Shown piece by piece: positions 41,695 through 50,832 of a DNA stretch of 64,000 nucleotides. The first letter of the stretch is position 1. The number at the start of each line of letters is the position of its first letter. This DNA comes from Mesorhizobium sp. (GTDB lineage: Bacteria > Pseudomonadota > Alphaproteobacteria > Rhizobiales > Rhizobiaceae), in assembly GCF_024710845.1 (NCBI RefSeq), contig NZ_JANJTZ010000051.1:62001-126000 (forward strand), in the 5' to 3' direction. The position numbers were made by a program, and so were the translations under genes. Under the pieces are notes generated by a model. It made no database searches. It worked only from the letters and a program-made list of their open reading frames with translations, and had not been told where the DNA came from.

Positions 41695-43104
41695 TCAATG
41701 GGTTCGAGTCTTCGATGCGCTGCGCCCCAGAAAGGCGAGGACGAGGGCAGCCGGCATCAAGCCTGCGGCTACCAGGAACGTCGTCGTGAAAGCATCTCCG
41801 GTCGCGGTGGTGGAAAGGTCACCGACCTCGCCGGATCCCGCCGCCGCGGCAAACACTGCAGCCATCGCCGACGCGCCTGTCATGAACCCGAGATTGCGTG
41901 ACAGGCCGAGCAGTGCCGACATCGTGCCGCGCCTGTTTTCCGGCGACGTCATCATCACGGTCGTGTTGTTCGCCGCAAGGAACAATTGGAAGCCGGGCGT
42001 CAGGAGAGCAAGTGCCGTGACGTATCCCGCGATACCGAACAAGCGGGGGAGCACTGCCAGACCGATCAGTCCGACAAAGATCGTGAACAGGCCGGCCACG
42101 AGAACGCGTTGGGCGCCGAACCGGTCGGTGGCGCGGCCGGCTGGTACGCCGGACAGTGCCGCGATCACCGGGCCGACCGCCATGACAATGCCGACCAGCG
42201 ACACGTCGAGTCGCAGTGCGAACGACAGAAAGAATGGGCCGACGACAAGAGTCGACATCATGACGGTTGCTACGAGCACGTTCATCGCGAGCGCCGTCCA
42301 GGATCCGCGATCAAGCAAGGTCTCCAAGGGTACGAGCGGGGTTTCCGCGCGACGCTCGACAAGGAAGAAGACCGCAAAAGCAAAGATCGCCAGGGGCAGC
42401 AGGAGACCGGCGTTCCATCCGGCCATGGCTGCTGCATAGGCAACCAGGGCAGCGCCGAGCAGAGCCGCGCCAGGCCAATCGAGGCGGGTCTTGCGGCGAT
42501 CCGCTCGGGCCGGCGAGGCAGGTATCGTTGCGAGGCCGACGCCAATCAGCAACACGGCCACGCCGGCGAGCAGGATGAAAGCGGATCGCCAGCCGAAGAC
42601 CGCGATCAACAGGCCACCCAGGGAAGGTCCGAGCGCGGTCCCGATGGCCGACATGGTGCCGAAAAGACCCATTGCCGTTCCCAGGCGGTCCTTCGCGACA
42701 GCTTCCCGCGCGATCGAAAGTGGCAGCGCCATCAGGATTGCGCCGCCGATGCCCTGGACCGCGCGACCGGCGATCAGTGTTCCGAGTGTAGGAACGGCCG
42801 CGCACAATACCGAAGAGACCGCGAAGACGCCAAGGCCGGCGATCAGCACGCGGTGATGCCCGTAGAGATCGCCTAGCCATCCGGCGGTGACGATCGTCAC
42901 CGTCACGGAGATCAGATAGGCGAGCACGACCCACTGGACGTCCTGGATGGATGCGGAAAAGGCGGCGGCCAGCGTGGGCAGCGCCACGGAAGCGATGCTG
43001 ATGCCGAGCGAAGCAAGCAATGTTGCTCCCGCAAGAGCGGACAGAGCCGGCCATGCAGGTCGGGTCTTGATATCCGCGGGGTGGTCGTTGGCCGTCATTG
43101 TCAT
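41695..43104 (-). CDS. MFS transporter, DHA2 (14-helix) drug-efflux type
   Basis: A 469-residue major facilitator with about 14 helices. Visible motifs are LGDLYGHHRVLIAGL (motif A, about 70-84), GRAVQGIGGAILMALPLSIAR (about 110-130) and the motif C-like GPSLGGLLIAVFGWRSAF (about 158-175). Proteins of this type export toxic compounds with protons. The start at 43104 follows GAGGTG; the in-frame upstream codon at 43122 is less likely. It diverges from a MerR-family gene and is controlled by a SoxR-box-like promoter. Confidence 0.92.
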   Translation of the reverse strand: MTMTANDHPADIKTRPAWPALSALAGATLLASLGISIASVALPTLAAAFSASIQDVQWVVLAYLISVTVTIVTAGWLGDLYGHHRVLIAGLGVFAVSSVLCAAVPTLGTLIAGRAVQGIGGAILMALPLSIAREAVAKDRLGTAMGLFGTMSAIGTALGPSLGGLLIAVFGWRSAFILLAGVAVLLIGVGLATIPASPARADRRKTRLDWPGAALLGAALVAYAAAMAGWNAGLLLPLAIFAFAVFFLVERRAETPLVPLETLLDRGSWTALAMNVLVATVMMSTLVVGPFFLSFALRLDVSLVGIVMAVGPVIAALSGVPAGRATDRFGAQRVLVAGLFTIFVGLIGLAVLPRLFGIAGYVTALALLTPGFQLFLAANNTTVMMTSPENRRGTMSALLGLSRNLGFMTGASAMAAVFAAAAGSGEVGDLSTTATGDAFTTTFLVAAGLMPAALVLAFLGRSASKTRTH

Positions 43105-43149
43105 GGCAGCACCTCTTGCCATTGTTGTTCGTGGCCGCTACCTTTGCCA

Positions 43150-43167
43150 CTTCAAGTCAACTTGAGG
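43150..43167 (-). promoter_or_regulatory. MerR/SoxR-box-type operator-promoter of the MFS gene
   Basis: The minus strand reads CCTCAAGTTGACTTGAAG, one dyad mismatch from the canonical SoxR box, within a TTGACC -35 (43171-43166) and a 19-bp spacer typical of MerR activation. It also overlaps the ribosome site of the divergent MerR gene, so bound regulator should repress its own synthesis. Confidence 0.8.
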
Positions 43168-43173
43168 TCAAGA

Positions 43174-43611
43174 GTGAATCTGCTCGATATCGGTGTTCTC
43201 TCGGAAAGGAGCGGCGTGCCCGCCTCGACACTGCGCTATTACGAGGAGATCGGGCTGATCGAATCGCTCGGGCGGCGCGGGCTGCGACGACAGTTCGGTC
43301 CGGAGGCGTTGACTCAGCTTGCCCTGATATCCATGGGCAAGACGGCGGGTTTCTCCCTGGAAGAGATCAAGAACGCTTTCGGCAAGCGCGGAGTCAGTAC
43401 GCTGCCGCGCCAGGCACTTCATCGACGCGCCGACGACATAGATGCTCAGATACGCGGGCTGATCACGCTGCGGAACGCGCTGAGGCACGTCGCCGAATGC
43501 TCCGCGCCCTCGCATATGGAGTGTCCGAAATTCCGCCGGCTGCTGAGTCTGGCCCCCTACTCGCACGCGCCGACCGAAGCGCAGCCTGGTGCCAGGGCGA
43601 AGCGCAAATAG
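43174..43611 (+). CDS. MerR-family transcriptional regulator
   Basis: A 145-residue regulator. The DNA-binding domain shows LLDIGVLSERSGVPASTLRY then YEEIGLIESLGRRGLRRQFG (about 2-42), followed by the dimer helix (about 75-105). The C-terminus has only two cysteines in CSAPSHMEC, not the CxxCxCxxxxxC iron-sulfur motif of SoxR, so it senses something other than superoxide-type redox stress by SoxR chemistry. GTG 43174 is chosen because TTGAGG lies six bases upstream; an ORF extension to 43081 overlaps the MFS gene. Confidence 0.9.
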   Translation: MNLLDIGVLSERSGVPASTLRYYEEIGLIESLGRRGLRRQFGPEALTQLALISMGKTAGFSLEEIKNAFGKRGVSTLPRQALHRRADDIDAQIRGLITLRNALRHVAECSAPSHMECPKFRRLLSLAPYSHAPTEAQPGARAKRK

Positions 43612-43626
43612 CAGCCCCGGCAAACA

Positions 43627-43654
43627 GGAAGGGCGGCCGCGCGGCCGCCCTTCC
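43627..43654. terminator. Perfect 28-bp palindrome, bidirectional terminator
   Basis: The half-site GGAAGGGCGGCCGC is followed by its exact complement, containing two back-to-back GCGGCCGC octamers. It separates the convergent MerR and ABC binding-protein genes. Confidence 0.7.
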
Positions 43655-43677
43655 GCATTCCAGCCTTGTGGCCGAAA

Positions 43678-44730
43678 TCACTTCGCGTTCGGGTTCGGCA
43701 TCCAGGCCGGCATCGCGACGTCGGCATGGGCGAACTGGGGCAGCTTGGCCGAGAGCTCTTCCATGTTCTTGATGTCGTTGTCGTTGAGGTCCTTCTGCGT
43801 GATCAGCGTCGGGGGAACGATGACCTGCTTGCCCGGATCCTCGCCGGCCAGAAGCATGGCGAGCGCGCGCACCGAGACCTGGCCGACGACGGCCGGGTTG
43901 GTGGCCGCTGTCGCGGCCCAGGCGCTGCCTGCCTCGCGCATCGCCGAGATGTCGGCGGTCGAGATGTCGGCGGAGTAGATCTTCACGCTCGACGACAGTC
44001 CGGCCTCGTCAACGGCGATCTTCACGCCCTTGGCGAACTCGTCGTAGGGCGCGAACATGACGGTGATGTCCGGGTTAGCCGTGACGACCGAGCGGGCCTG
44101 GTTGGCGACCGAGTTGGCGATCGGGTTGTCGAGCGTGCCGAACATGGCCGCCTCGTTGATGCCCGGATACTTCTTCTTGAACTCGACCCAGGTTTCGTTG
44201 CGACGGTCGAGCGGGGCGATGCCGGCGACGTAGACGTAGCCCGCCTTCCAGCTTTCGCCATTGTCCTTGATCGCCTGCTCGAGCGCCAGCCGGGCGAGGT
44301 CGCGGTCGGACTGTTCGACCTGCGGGATCTTGTCGTTCTCGACGTTGACGTCGAAGGCGACGACCTTGATGCCGGCGTCGACAGCGCGCTGCGCGGCTTC
44401 CTTCATCGATTCCGTTAGGCCGTGCTGGATGATGATGCCCTGGACCCCCAGCGCGATCGCCTGGTCGACCATGTCGGCCTGGAGCGCGGCGTCCTGGCGG
44501 CTGTCGAACACCTGCAGCTGCACGCCGAGCGCCTTGGCCTGCGACTCGACGCCGGCGAGATAGGCCTGGAAGAAGTCGCCGGTCGAGAGATAGCGCACCA
44601 GCGCGATCTTCACGTCGCCGGGCTTGTCGAAGGGAGCCGGCTTGTCCTCCGCCAGCGCCGGCATGCCGAGAAGGGCCGAGCCGGCGGCGAGTGCCAGTCC
44701 GAGCCTGGAGAATGTCCTGCGGTTGATCAT
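43678..44730 (-). CDS. Sugar ABC transporter substrate-binding protein (RbsB-like)
   Basis: A 350-residue periplasmic receptor (peripla_BP_4 type). A Tat-like signal peptide is seen: MINRRTFSRLGLALAAGSAL, then LGMPALAED. The mature protein binds a pentose-like ligand in this family. The start at 44730 (MINRRTF) follows GGAGGAAACCAAC and is preferred over 44745. It is the last gene of the operon ATPase-permease-binding protein, unusual since the receptor gene is more often first. The divergent mtnK-mtnA genes suggest 5-methylthioribose as ligand. Confidence 0.92.
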   Translation of the reverse strand: MINRRTFSRLGLALAAGSALLGMPALAEDKPAPFDKPGDVKIALVRYLSTGDFFQAYLAGVESQAKALGVQLQVFDSRQDAALQADMVDQAIALGVQGIIIQHGLTESMKEAAQRAVDAGIKVVAFDVNVENDKIPQVEQSDRDLARLALEQAIKDNGESWKAGYVYVAGIAPLDRRNETWVEFKKKYPGINEAAMFGTLDNPIANSVANQARSVVTANPDITVMFAPYDEFAKGVKIAVDEAGLSSSVKIYSADISTADISAMREAGSAWAATAATNPAVVGQVSVRALAMLLAGEDPGKQVIVPPTLITQKDLNDNDIKNMEELSAKLPQFAHADVAMPAWMPNPNAK

Positions 44731-44768
44731 GTTGGTTTCCTCCACCTGAGACCTGATTGAATTGTCCG

Positions 44769-45764
44769 CTACCGGGCGGTCCGACCCGACAGCGAGAACG
44801 TGAAGACGAGCGCGACGACGAGCACCGCGCCCTTGACGAAATCCTGCGTGTAGTAGGGGACGTTCATCATCGTCAGGCCCTGCAGAAGCACGCCAACGAA
44901 TAGCGCGCCGATGGCGGTGCCAAAAGCATTCGGCTTCGAAGCTCCGAGCACGGCGTAGCCGATCAGTGCCGCTGCGACCGCGTCGAGCAGAAGATTGTTC
45001 CCGGAGGCGATATCGCCGCGTCCCAGGCGCGCCGCGAGCAGGATTCCGCCGATCGAGGCGAAGACACCGGAGATGATGTAAGCCCAGATCTTGTACGCGC
45101 GGACGGGTGCGCCGGCGAACTCCGCCGCGCGAGCATTCGAGCCGACGGCATACATGAGGCGGCCGAAGCGGGTGTACTCGAGGAAGAACCAGATCAGCAC
45201 CGCCACCACGATCAGCACGACCACCGAGGCGGGCACGAGATCCGGCAGGATGAAGTCAAAGCGGTGTCGACCGAGCGCCAGGAAGGCCGGATCGAACTGA
45301 CCGGCCGCGGTAGAGCCGTCGGGCATGGTCATGCCGGCGGCGATCGAACGGCCCTCGGTCGGGATACGCTGGAGACCGATCAGCAGGAACATCATGCCGA
45401 GCGTCGCCAGAAGGTCGGGCACGCGCAGATAGCAGATGATGATGCCGTTGATCAGGCCGACCAGCGCGCCGATGGCGAGGCAGGCAAGGACGGCGACGAA
45501 GGCGTCCTGTTCCAGCACAACCATGACATAGGCCGCGGCCATCATCGCGCTCGTCGCTATCGAGCCGATCGACAGATCGAAGCCGCCAACGACCAGCGTC
45601 GCGGTCACACCAAGCGCCAGGATGCCGGTCAGCGAGACGGATTGCAGGATGAACACCGCCGCCTGAGGCGAGGTGAAGCCGTTCGTCGCAAGCGAGAAGA
45701 AGATCACCAGCCCGGCAAGCAGTGCGAGGAAGCCGTAGCGGATCGCAGATTCGCGCAGGGTCAA
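44769..45764 (-). CDS. Sugar ABC transporter permease (RbsC-like)
   Basis: A 331-residue permease with 8-10 helices. Typical RbsC motifs are GGFDLSIGSIATSAMM (about 65-80), RFGRLMYAVGSNARAAEFAGAPV (about 190-212) and the C-terminal GALFVGVLLQGLTMMNVPYYTQDFVKG. It homodimerises with the ATPase encoded 22 bp upstream. Confidence 0.94.
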   Translation of the reverse strand: MTLRESAIRYGFLALLAGLVIFFSLATNGFTSPQAAVFILQSVSLTGILALGVTATLVVGGFDLSIGSIATSAMMAAAYVMVVLEQDAFVAVLACLAIGALVGLINGIIICYLRVPDLLATLGMMFLLIGLQRIPTEGRSIAAGMTMPDGSTAAGQFDPAFLALGRHRFDFILPDLVPASVVVLIVVAVLIWFFLEYTRFGRLMYAVGSNARAAEFAGAPVRAYKIWAYIISGVFASIGGILLAARLGRGDIASGNNLLLDAVAAALIGYAVLGASKPNAFGTAIGALFVGVLLQGLTMMNVPYYTQDFVKGAVLVVALVFTFSLSGRTAR

Positions 45765-45786
45765 GATAGGCTCTCCAAAGTCTTCA

Positions 45787-47298
45787 TCAGGCGGCCCCGC
45801 GCAGGCCGCGTCCGGCCACTTCGGAAAGCAGCCGGTCCATGTCGACGCCGCGGTTGACGTGTTCGCCGACCAGCGTGTGCTCGGACATGACCAGAATGCG
45901 ATCGGCCGTTTCCAGCGCCTCGTCGAGCTCGGTGACGAAGAGCACGGTGGCGCGGCTGTCGGCGGTGGCGCGTAGCTTCGCGGCGATGTCGTGGCGCGCC
46001 GCGATGTCGACGCCCTGGAACGGTTCGTCTAGGATCAGCAGGCGGGACGGCTCAGCGAGCCAGCGGGCCACCATCGCCTTCTGCTGGTTGCCGCCGGACA
46101 GCGCAAACATCTCGTCGCGCTCGCTGCGGCAGACGATGCCGAGTTCGGCGATCTGGTCGCGGGCGCGCTGGCGCTCGGCGATGCGCCGGACGATGCCCAG
46201 GCTGGACAGCCGTCGCACAAAGGGCAGGCTGACATTGCGCGCCAGGTTGAACTCGGGGACGATGCCGTTGTCGGCGCGGTCCTTCGCCACCAGGAACACC
46301 CCGTGCGAGATGGCATCTGCAGGGTTGACGGGAAGATAGGGCCGGCCGTCGAGCTGCATCGTTCCGCCAAACGGCCGGCGCAGGCCGAACAGCGTCTCGG
46401 CGAGCGCGGTTTTGCCGACGCCGACGAGGCCGGTGATGGCGACGATCTCGCCTTTGCCGAGGTCGAGACGGAAGGGCTCGGCGCCAGGATGGAGGCGCAA
46501 GCCCTCGGCGCGGAAGACCGGTGTGTGCGCGCATCGCGCGTCGACCGCGTCATGACCGGACTTTCGTCCCAGCATGGCGTCGACCGCGCCGGAATAGTCG
46601 AGCGGCTTGTCCTCGAACATACCCGCGATCGCGCCATCGCGCAGGCTGACGATTCGGTCGGCGAGGCGGCGGATGTCCGACATGCGGTGCGAGATGTAGA
46701 GGATGGCGACGCCGTCGGCGCGCAGCCGATCGATCAGGGCGAACAGGCGGTCGGCCTCGCTCGACGACAGCGACGAGGTCGGCTCGTCGAGGATCAGAAC
46801 CTGCGGCCGGCGCGCCATGGCCCGAGCGATCGCAACCAGCTGCCGGTCGGCCAACGTCAGGTCGGCGACTTCCCGCGACAGGTCGAGCGACAGACCCATG
46901 CGGTCCGCGACCTCGCGCGCCTCGCGGCGGATGCGGCGCGGGTTCAAGAGCAACGGCGCACTCTTGCCGCTCAGCCGGTCGAGGGTGAGGTTGGAGGCCA
47001 CGTCGAGTGCGGGCACCACGCCGTCATTGATCGCCTGATGAACCGTCACGACCCCGGCGCGCATGGCGTCCGCCGGCGTCGTAGGGGCGAAGGCGGTACC
47101 TGCCAGCTCCATCGTGCCACCGCCGGAAGGATGGATGCCGCTGACGATTTTCACGAGGGTCGACTTGCCGGCGCCGTTGGCGCCCATCAGCACGGTCACC
47201 TGACCCGGGTGCAAATCGAGGTCGACGCCCCTCAGCACCCGGTTGGGGCCGAACGACTTCATCAAGCCTTTGACGACAAAGACCGGTGTGTCCTGCAA
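45787..47298 (-). CDS. Sugar ABC transporter ATP-binding protein (RbsA-like, two ATPase domains)
   Basis: A 503-residue tandem ATPase. The first half has Walker [25 protein letters not shown] signature and ILDEPTSSL. The second half has the degenerate Walker A GLVGVGKT, LSGGNQQKAMVARWL and ILDEPFQGVD. The signature of domain 1 is altered (LTLADRQ for LSVGQ), common in RbsA. TTG 47298 is chosen because GGGAGGAGAAA lies directly upstream; an in-frame TTG at 47358 falls inside the promoter palindrome. It opens the operon. Confidence 0.92.
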   Translation of the reverse strand: MQDTPVFVVKGLMKSFGPNRVLRGVDLDLHPGQVTVLMGANGAGKSTLVKIVSGIHPSGGGTMELAGTAFAPTTPADAMRAGVVTVHQAINDGVVPALDVASNLTLDRLSGKSAPLLLNPRRIRREAREVADRMGLSLDLSREVADLTLADRQLVAIARAMARRPQVLILDEPTSSLSSSEADRLFALIDRLRADGVAILYISHRMSDIRRLADRIVSLRDGAIAGMFEDKPLDYSGAVDAMLGRKSGHDAVDARCAHTPVFRAEGLRLHPGAEPFRLDLGKGEIVAITGLVGVGKTALAETLFGLRRPFGGTMQLDGRPYLPVNPADAISHGVFLVAKDRADNGIVPEFNLARNVSLPFVRRLSSLGIVRRIAERQRARDQIAELGIVCRSERDEMFALSGGNQQKAMVARWLAEPSRLLILDEPFQGVDIAARHDIAAKLRATADSRATVLFVTELDEALETADRILVMSEHTLVGEHVNRGVDMDRLLSEVAGRGLRGAA

Positions 47299-47317
47299 TT
47301 TCTCCTCCCGGACAGTG

Positions 47318-47380
47318 ACGCTACGAACCAAGCCGTCAAATGTCAACCGGATTGACAATTGCCAGTCTGGCTCCTAGCGT
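47318..47380. promoter_or_regulatory. Symmetrical divergent promoter between the ABC operon and mtnKA
   Basis: TGTCAA-CCGGA-TTGACA (47341-47357) gives a TTGACA -35 on each strand. Each is followed 17 bp later by the same TAGCGT hexamer (plus 47375-47380; minus 47323-47318). Transcripts leave in opposite directions. The shared palindrome can serve as one operator for both operons, linking transport to methylthioribose use. Confidence 0.65.
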
Positions 47381-47423
47381 CGCCCGGCTCTCCTCCACTC
47401 GGGAGGATCAGGGGAGATGAACC

Positions 47424-48692
47424 ATGACGGATGCGCCCTACCAGGCGTTGACGATAGAAACGCTGCCGGCCCGCCTTGGCGGCGTCGACGCCTTGACCAG
47501 CCGCATCGGCCCGCCATCATCCTGGCGTTCGCGCGAGGTCGGCGACGGCAATCTCAATCTGGTCTTCATCGTCGACGGCGAGCGCGGCTCGATCATCGTC
47601 AAGCAGGCGCTGCCCTATGTGCGCCTGGTCGGCGAAAGCTGGCCGCTGCCACTGAAGCGCAGCTTCTTTGAGTATCATGCGCTGACACGGCAGGAGGCGC
47701 GCGCGGGAAAGGGCACGGTGCCCAACGTCTTCCACTATGACGAGACACAAGCGCTGATCGTCATGGAGTTCCTGACTCCGCATCTCATCCTGCGCCGCGC
47801 CCTGATCGAAGGGCGCATGCCGCCGCGCATCGCGAGCGATCTCGGCTTGTTCATGGCCCGCACGCTATTCCGCGGCTCGGACCTGGCGATGACGGCGCGG
47901 GAGCGCAAGGCCGACCTCGCGCTCTTCGCCGACAATGTCGAGCTCTGCGACATCACCGAGAACCTGGTCTTCACCGATCCCTATTTCGAGGCGCCGCTCA
48001 ACCGCCATACCAACCCCGAGCTCGACGGCATCGTCGCCGAACTGCGCGGGGACCGCGACCTCAAGGTCGAGGCACAGGCGCTGAAGCACCTCTTCGCTGC
48101 CAAGGCCGAGACGCTTCTGCATGGCGACCTGCATTCCGGCTCGGTCATGGTGACGGACACCGACACGCGTGTCATCGACCCGGAGTTCGCTTTCTACGGG
48201 CCGATGGCCTTCGACGTCGGCATGCTGCTTGCCAACTACTGGATGGCATTCTTCGCCGCGCGCGGGCACGAGGGCGGCAACCCCCGCGACGAGATGCGCC
48301 GCTGGCTGCTTACTGTCGTCACCGACACGTGGGCCATCTTCCACGACGAATTCTCTCGGCTCTGGCGCACCGAGCGCAAGGGCATGCTCTATGCCTCGAC
48401 CCTGTTCGAAGACCAGGGCGACCATCTCGGCGCAGAGCAGGCGCTGCAGCGCGTGCTGGGCGACATCTTCACCGACATGCTGGGTTTTGCCGGCGTCGAG
48501 ATGCACAGGCGCATCCTCGGCCTGGCGCACAATGCCGATTTCGAGGAGATCACTGACCAGGGGTTGCGGGCGCGGTGCGAAACGCGGGCGCTCAAGCTCG
48601 GCCGCCATCTCGCGGTCAACCGCCACCACATCCGCTCGCTCGCCGAAGTGAACGCATTGGCGGTGCGCCTCGACGAAGGAGCAGTCGCGTGA
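47424..48692 (+). CDS. mtnK: S-methyl-5-thioribose kinase
   Basis: Phosphorylates 5-methylthioribose at C1 with ATP (422 residues; family about 400). Kinase-fold motifs are visible: [10 protein letters not shown] for the glycine-rich region, IVKQA for the ATP Lys, [12 protein letters not shown] for the catalytic loop and [17 protein letters not shown] for the metal loop. All match MtnK. It overlaps mtnA by GTGA and lies opposite an RbsABC-type importer, so the substrate is probably taken up from outside or recycled from a nucleoside. Confidence 0.94.
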   Translation: MTDAPYQALTIETLPARLGGVDALTSRIGPPSSWRSREVGDGNLNLVFIVDGERGSIIVKQALPYVRLVGESWPLPLKRSFFEYHALTRQEARAGKGTVPNVFHYDETQALIVMEFLTPHLILRRALIEGRMPPRIASDLGLFMARTLFRGSDLAMTARERKADLALFADNVELCDITENLVFTDPYFEAPLNRHTNPELDGIVAELRGDRDLKVEAQALKHLFAAKAETLLHGDLHSGSVMVTDTDTRVIDPEFAFYGPMAFDVGMLLANYWMAFFAARGHEGGNPRDEMRRWLLTVVTDTWAIFHDEFSRLWRTERKGMLYASTLFEDQGDHLGAEQALQRVLGDIFTDMLGFAGVEMHRRILGLAHNADFEEITDQGLRARCETRALKLGRHLAVNRHHIRSLAEVNALAVRLDEGAVA

Positions 48693-49786
48693 AGGTCGGC
48701 GACCGCCACTACCGGACGATCTGGCTGAACGAGGACGGCTGGTCGGTCGATATCATCGACCAGCGCAGGCTGCCGCACGAATTCCGGGTCGAGACGGTGC
48801 GCGACATGACGGAAATCGCAACTGCGATTCGCGACATGTGGGTGCGTGGCGCGCCGCTGATCGGCGTCGCCGCGGCCTATGGCATGGCGTTGCAGATGCG
48901 CGCCGATCCGTCCGACGCCTCGCTCGACGAGGCATGGGAGCGGCTGCACGAGACCCGGCCGACGGCGATCAATCTGCGCTGGGCGCTCGATGCGATGCGC
49001 GCCTTTCTCACACCGTTGCCGCCCTTCGAGCGCGAGCAGGCGGCCTATGTGAAGGCGGCAGAGATCGCCGACGAGGACGTCGAGCTCAACCGTTCGATCG
49101 GCCGCAACGGGCTGGAGATCATCCGCAAGATCGCCGCCGGAAAGAAACCTGGCGAGCCGGTGAACATCCTCACCCACTGCAATGCCGGCTGGCTCGCCAC
49201 CGTCGACTACGGCACGGCGACAGCGCCGATCTATCTGGCGGCGGAGGCCGGCATCCCGGTTCATGTCTATGTGGACGAGACGCGGCCGCGCAACCAGGGC
49301 GCCTACCTGACCGCCTGGGAATTGGCCGGCCACGGCGTGCCGCACACGCTGATCGTCGACAATGCCGGTGGCCACCTGATGCAGCGCGGCGCGGTCGACA
49401 TGGTCATCGTCGGCACCGACCGAACCACGGCGCGGGGCGACGTCTGCAACAAGATCGGCACCTATCTCAAGGCGCTCGCGGCGCACGACAACGGCGTGCC
49501 GTTCTATGTCGCGCTGCCCTCGCCGACGATCGACTGGACCGTCAGCGACGGCATCGCCGAGATCCCGATCGAAGAACGCTCCGGCGACGAGGTGTCGCTG
49601 GTGGCTGGCATGGACGCCGAAGGCGCCATGCGCCTGGTGCGCATTTCGCCGGAAGCGACGCCCGCGGCCAATCCGGCTTTCGATGTGACGCCGGCACGGC
49701 TGGTGACCGGCCTGATCACCGAGCGCGGCATCGCCAAGGCGTCGACGGAAGGGCTGGCCGCGCTGTTTCCCGAACGTGTGCGCTGA
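48689..49786 (+). CDS. mtnA: S-methyl-5-thioribose-1-phosphate isomerase
   Basis: Converts methylthioribose-1-phosphate to methylthioribulose-1-phosphate (365 residues). Catalytic C164 in [10 protein letters not shown] and D244 in [18 protein letters not shown] are both present, as is the substrate-binding [16 protein letters not shown] 48689 inside the mtnK stop is the start. mtnB, mtnC, mtnD and mtnE are absent from the window, so the fate of the ketose phosphate is open. Confidence 0.95.
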   Translation: MKVGDRHYRTIWLNEDGWSVDIIDQRRLPHEFRVETVRDMTEIATAIRDMWVRGAPLIGVAAAYGMALQMRADPSDASLDEAWERLHETRPTAINLRWALDAMRAFLTPLPPFEREQAAYVKAAEIADEDVELNRSIGRNGLEIIRKIAAGKKPGEPVNILTHCNAGWLATVDYGTATAPIYLAAEAGIPVHVYVDETRPRNQGAYLTAWELAGHGVPHTLIVDNAGGHLMQRGAVDMVIVGTDRTTARGDVCNKIGTYLKALAAHDNGVPFYVALPSPTIDWTVSDGIAEIPIEERSGDEVSLVAGMDAEGAMRLVRISPEATPAANPAFDVTPARLVTGLITERGIAKASTEGLAALFPERVR

Positions 49787-50698
49787 TCAGGCCGCTTGCT
49801 CGTTGCCATAGGTTTTCAGCGCCGAGGCGAGCTGCATGGCGAACCGGGCGGAGCCGACCGGCAAGGTGCGGCCGCGCATCTGGCCGAGGATCAGGTTGCC
49901 GGGCGGCAGGTCGCGCTCGGAAATCGGCCGGAACACCAGTTGCGGGTCGCCGAAGCCAGTGAGGCCGATGGGGATCTGGAAGCCGATGACCTTCTCGTGC
50001 AGGACATAGTGCCGGATCAGTTCGAAGCTCTCCGTCTCCAGGATTGGCGCGACGCGGCGTGAGCCGCGCCGGGCAGCGAAGTCGAGCAGGTGGCGCACGC
50101 CGTATTTCGCCGACGGCGCGATATGCGGCGCGTCGAGGCAATCGCGCAGCCGCAGTTCCGGCTTGCCGGCCAGCGGATGGTCGGCGCGCATGACGACATT
50201 GACGGCCTGGGGAATGGTCTCGATCACCTGGAAATCCACCAGATAGACGGGCTCGAAGACGAGCGCGAGATCGCTCGAATAGGCCGCCAGCTCCTGCTCT
50301 GCCTGGGCGCGGTCGCGGATGTTGACCGAGAAGGTCACGCCGGGATGCTCAGTGCGGTAGCGGGCGATCTGGCGCGGGAGGAAATAGGGTAGCAGCGCCT
50401 GCGAGCAGGCGATCGAGACATGGCCGCGACGCTCCCCCGTGAGGTCGGCGACCTGGCTCTGTACGCGGGTCAGATCCGATAGCGTGGCGCGGTAGTGATG
50501 CAGCACCAGTTCGCCCGCCGGATTGAGCCGGACGCCGCCGGGCAGGCGCTCGAACAGCTCGGTGCCGAACTCCTCCTCGAAACCGTTGATGCGGCGGTTG
50601 AGCGCCGAGGCGGTGATGTTCATGTCCTCGGCGGCGCGGCGCATGGAGCCAGCGCGGGCTACGGCTTCGATCAAGCGGAAATTCTGCAGGTGACGCAT
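49787..50698 (-). CDS. LysR-family transcriptional regulator
   Basis: A 303-residue regulator. The N-terminal winged helix reads QNFRLIEAVARAGSMRRAAE then DMNITASALNRRINGFEEEF (about 5-45), and a periplasmic-binding-like effector domain spans about 90-295. It is convergent with mtnA (no gap) and diverges from the allophanate hydrolase gene, so it most likely controls the ureide operon. Confidence 0.92.
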   Translation of the reverse strand: MRHLQNFRLIEAVARAGSMRRAAEDMNITASALNRRINGFEEEFGTELFERLPGGVRLNPAGELVLHHYRATLSDLTRVQSQVADLTGERRGHVSIACSQALLPYFLPRQIARYRTEHPGVTFSVNIRDRAQAEQELAAYSSDLALVFEPVYLVDFQVIETIPQAVNVVMRADHPLAGKPELRLRDCLDAPHIAPSAKYGVRHLLDFAARRGSRRVAPILETESFELIRHYVLHEKVIGFQIPIGLTGFGDPQLVFRPISERDLPPGNLILGQMRGRTLPVGSARFAMQLASALKTYGNEQAA

Positions 50699-50755
50699 GC
50701 CGTGTTTTCCTTGGCGTGGTGCGTTTTTTGCATCGCATTGGTGAATTCATAGCAT

Positions 50756-50773
50756 TTTTCGCCAACGCGAAAA
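50756..50773. promoter_or_regulatory. Inverted repeat, possible LysR binding site
   Basis: TTTTCGC-CAAC-GCGAAAA lies in the 134-bp gap between lysR and the allophanate hydrolase gene. The surrounding AT-rich segment (TTTTTTGCATCGCATT at about 50724-50739) may hold the lysR promoter. Confidence 0.5.
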
Positions 50774-50832
50774 GCTGCATTGTTGATTGCAGGGGCGCGG
50801 GACGTCGCCCCAGGGGGCGTCAAGAACGATCA

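Noticed and set aside
43174-43611. Annotation of the MerR gene as soxR
   Set aside because: The promoter resembles a SoxR box, but the iron-sulfur cysteine cluster is missing.
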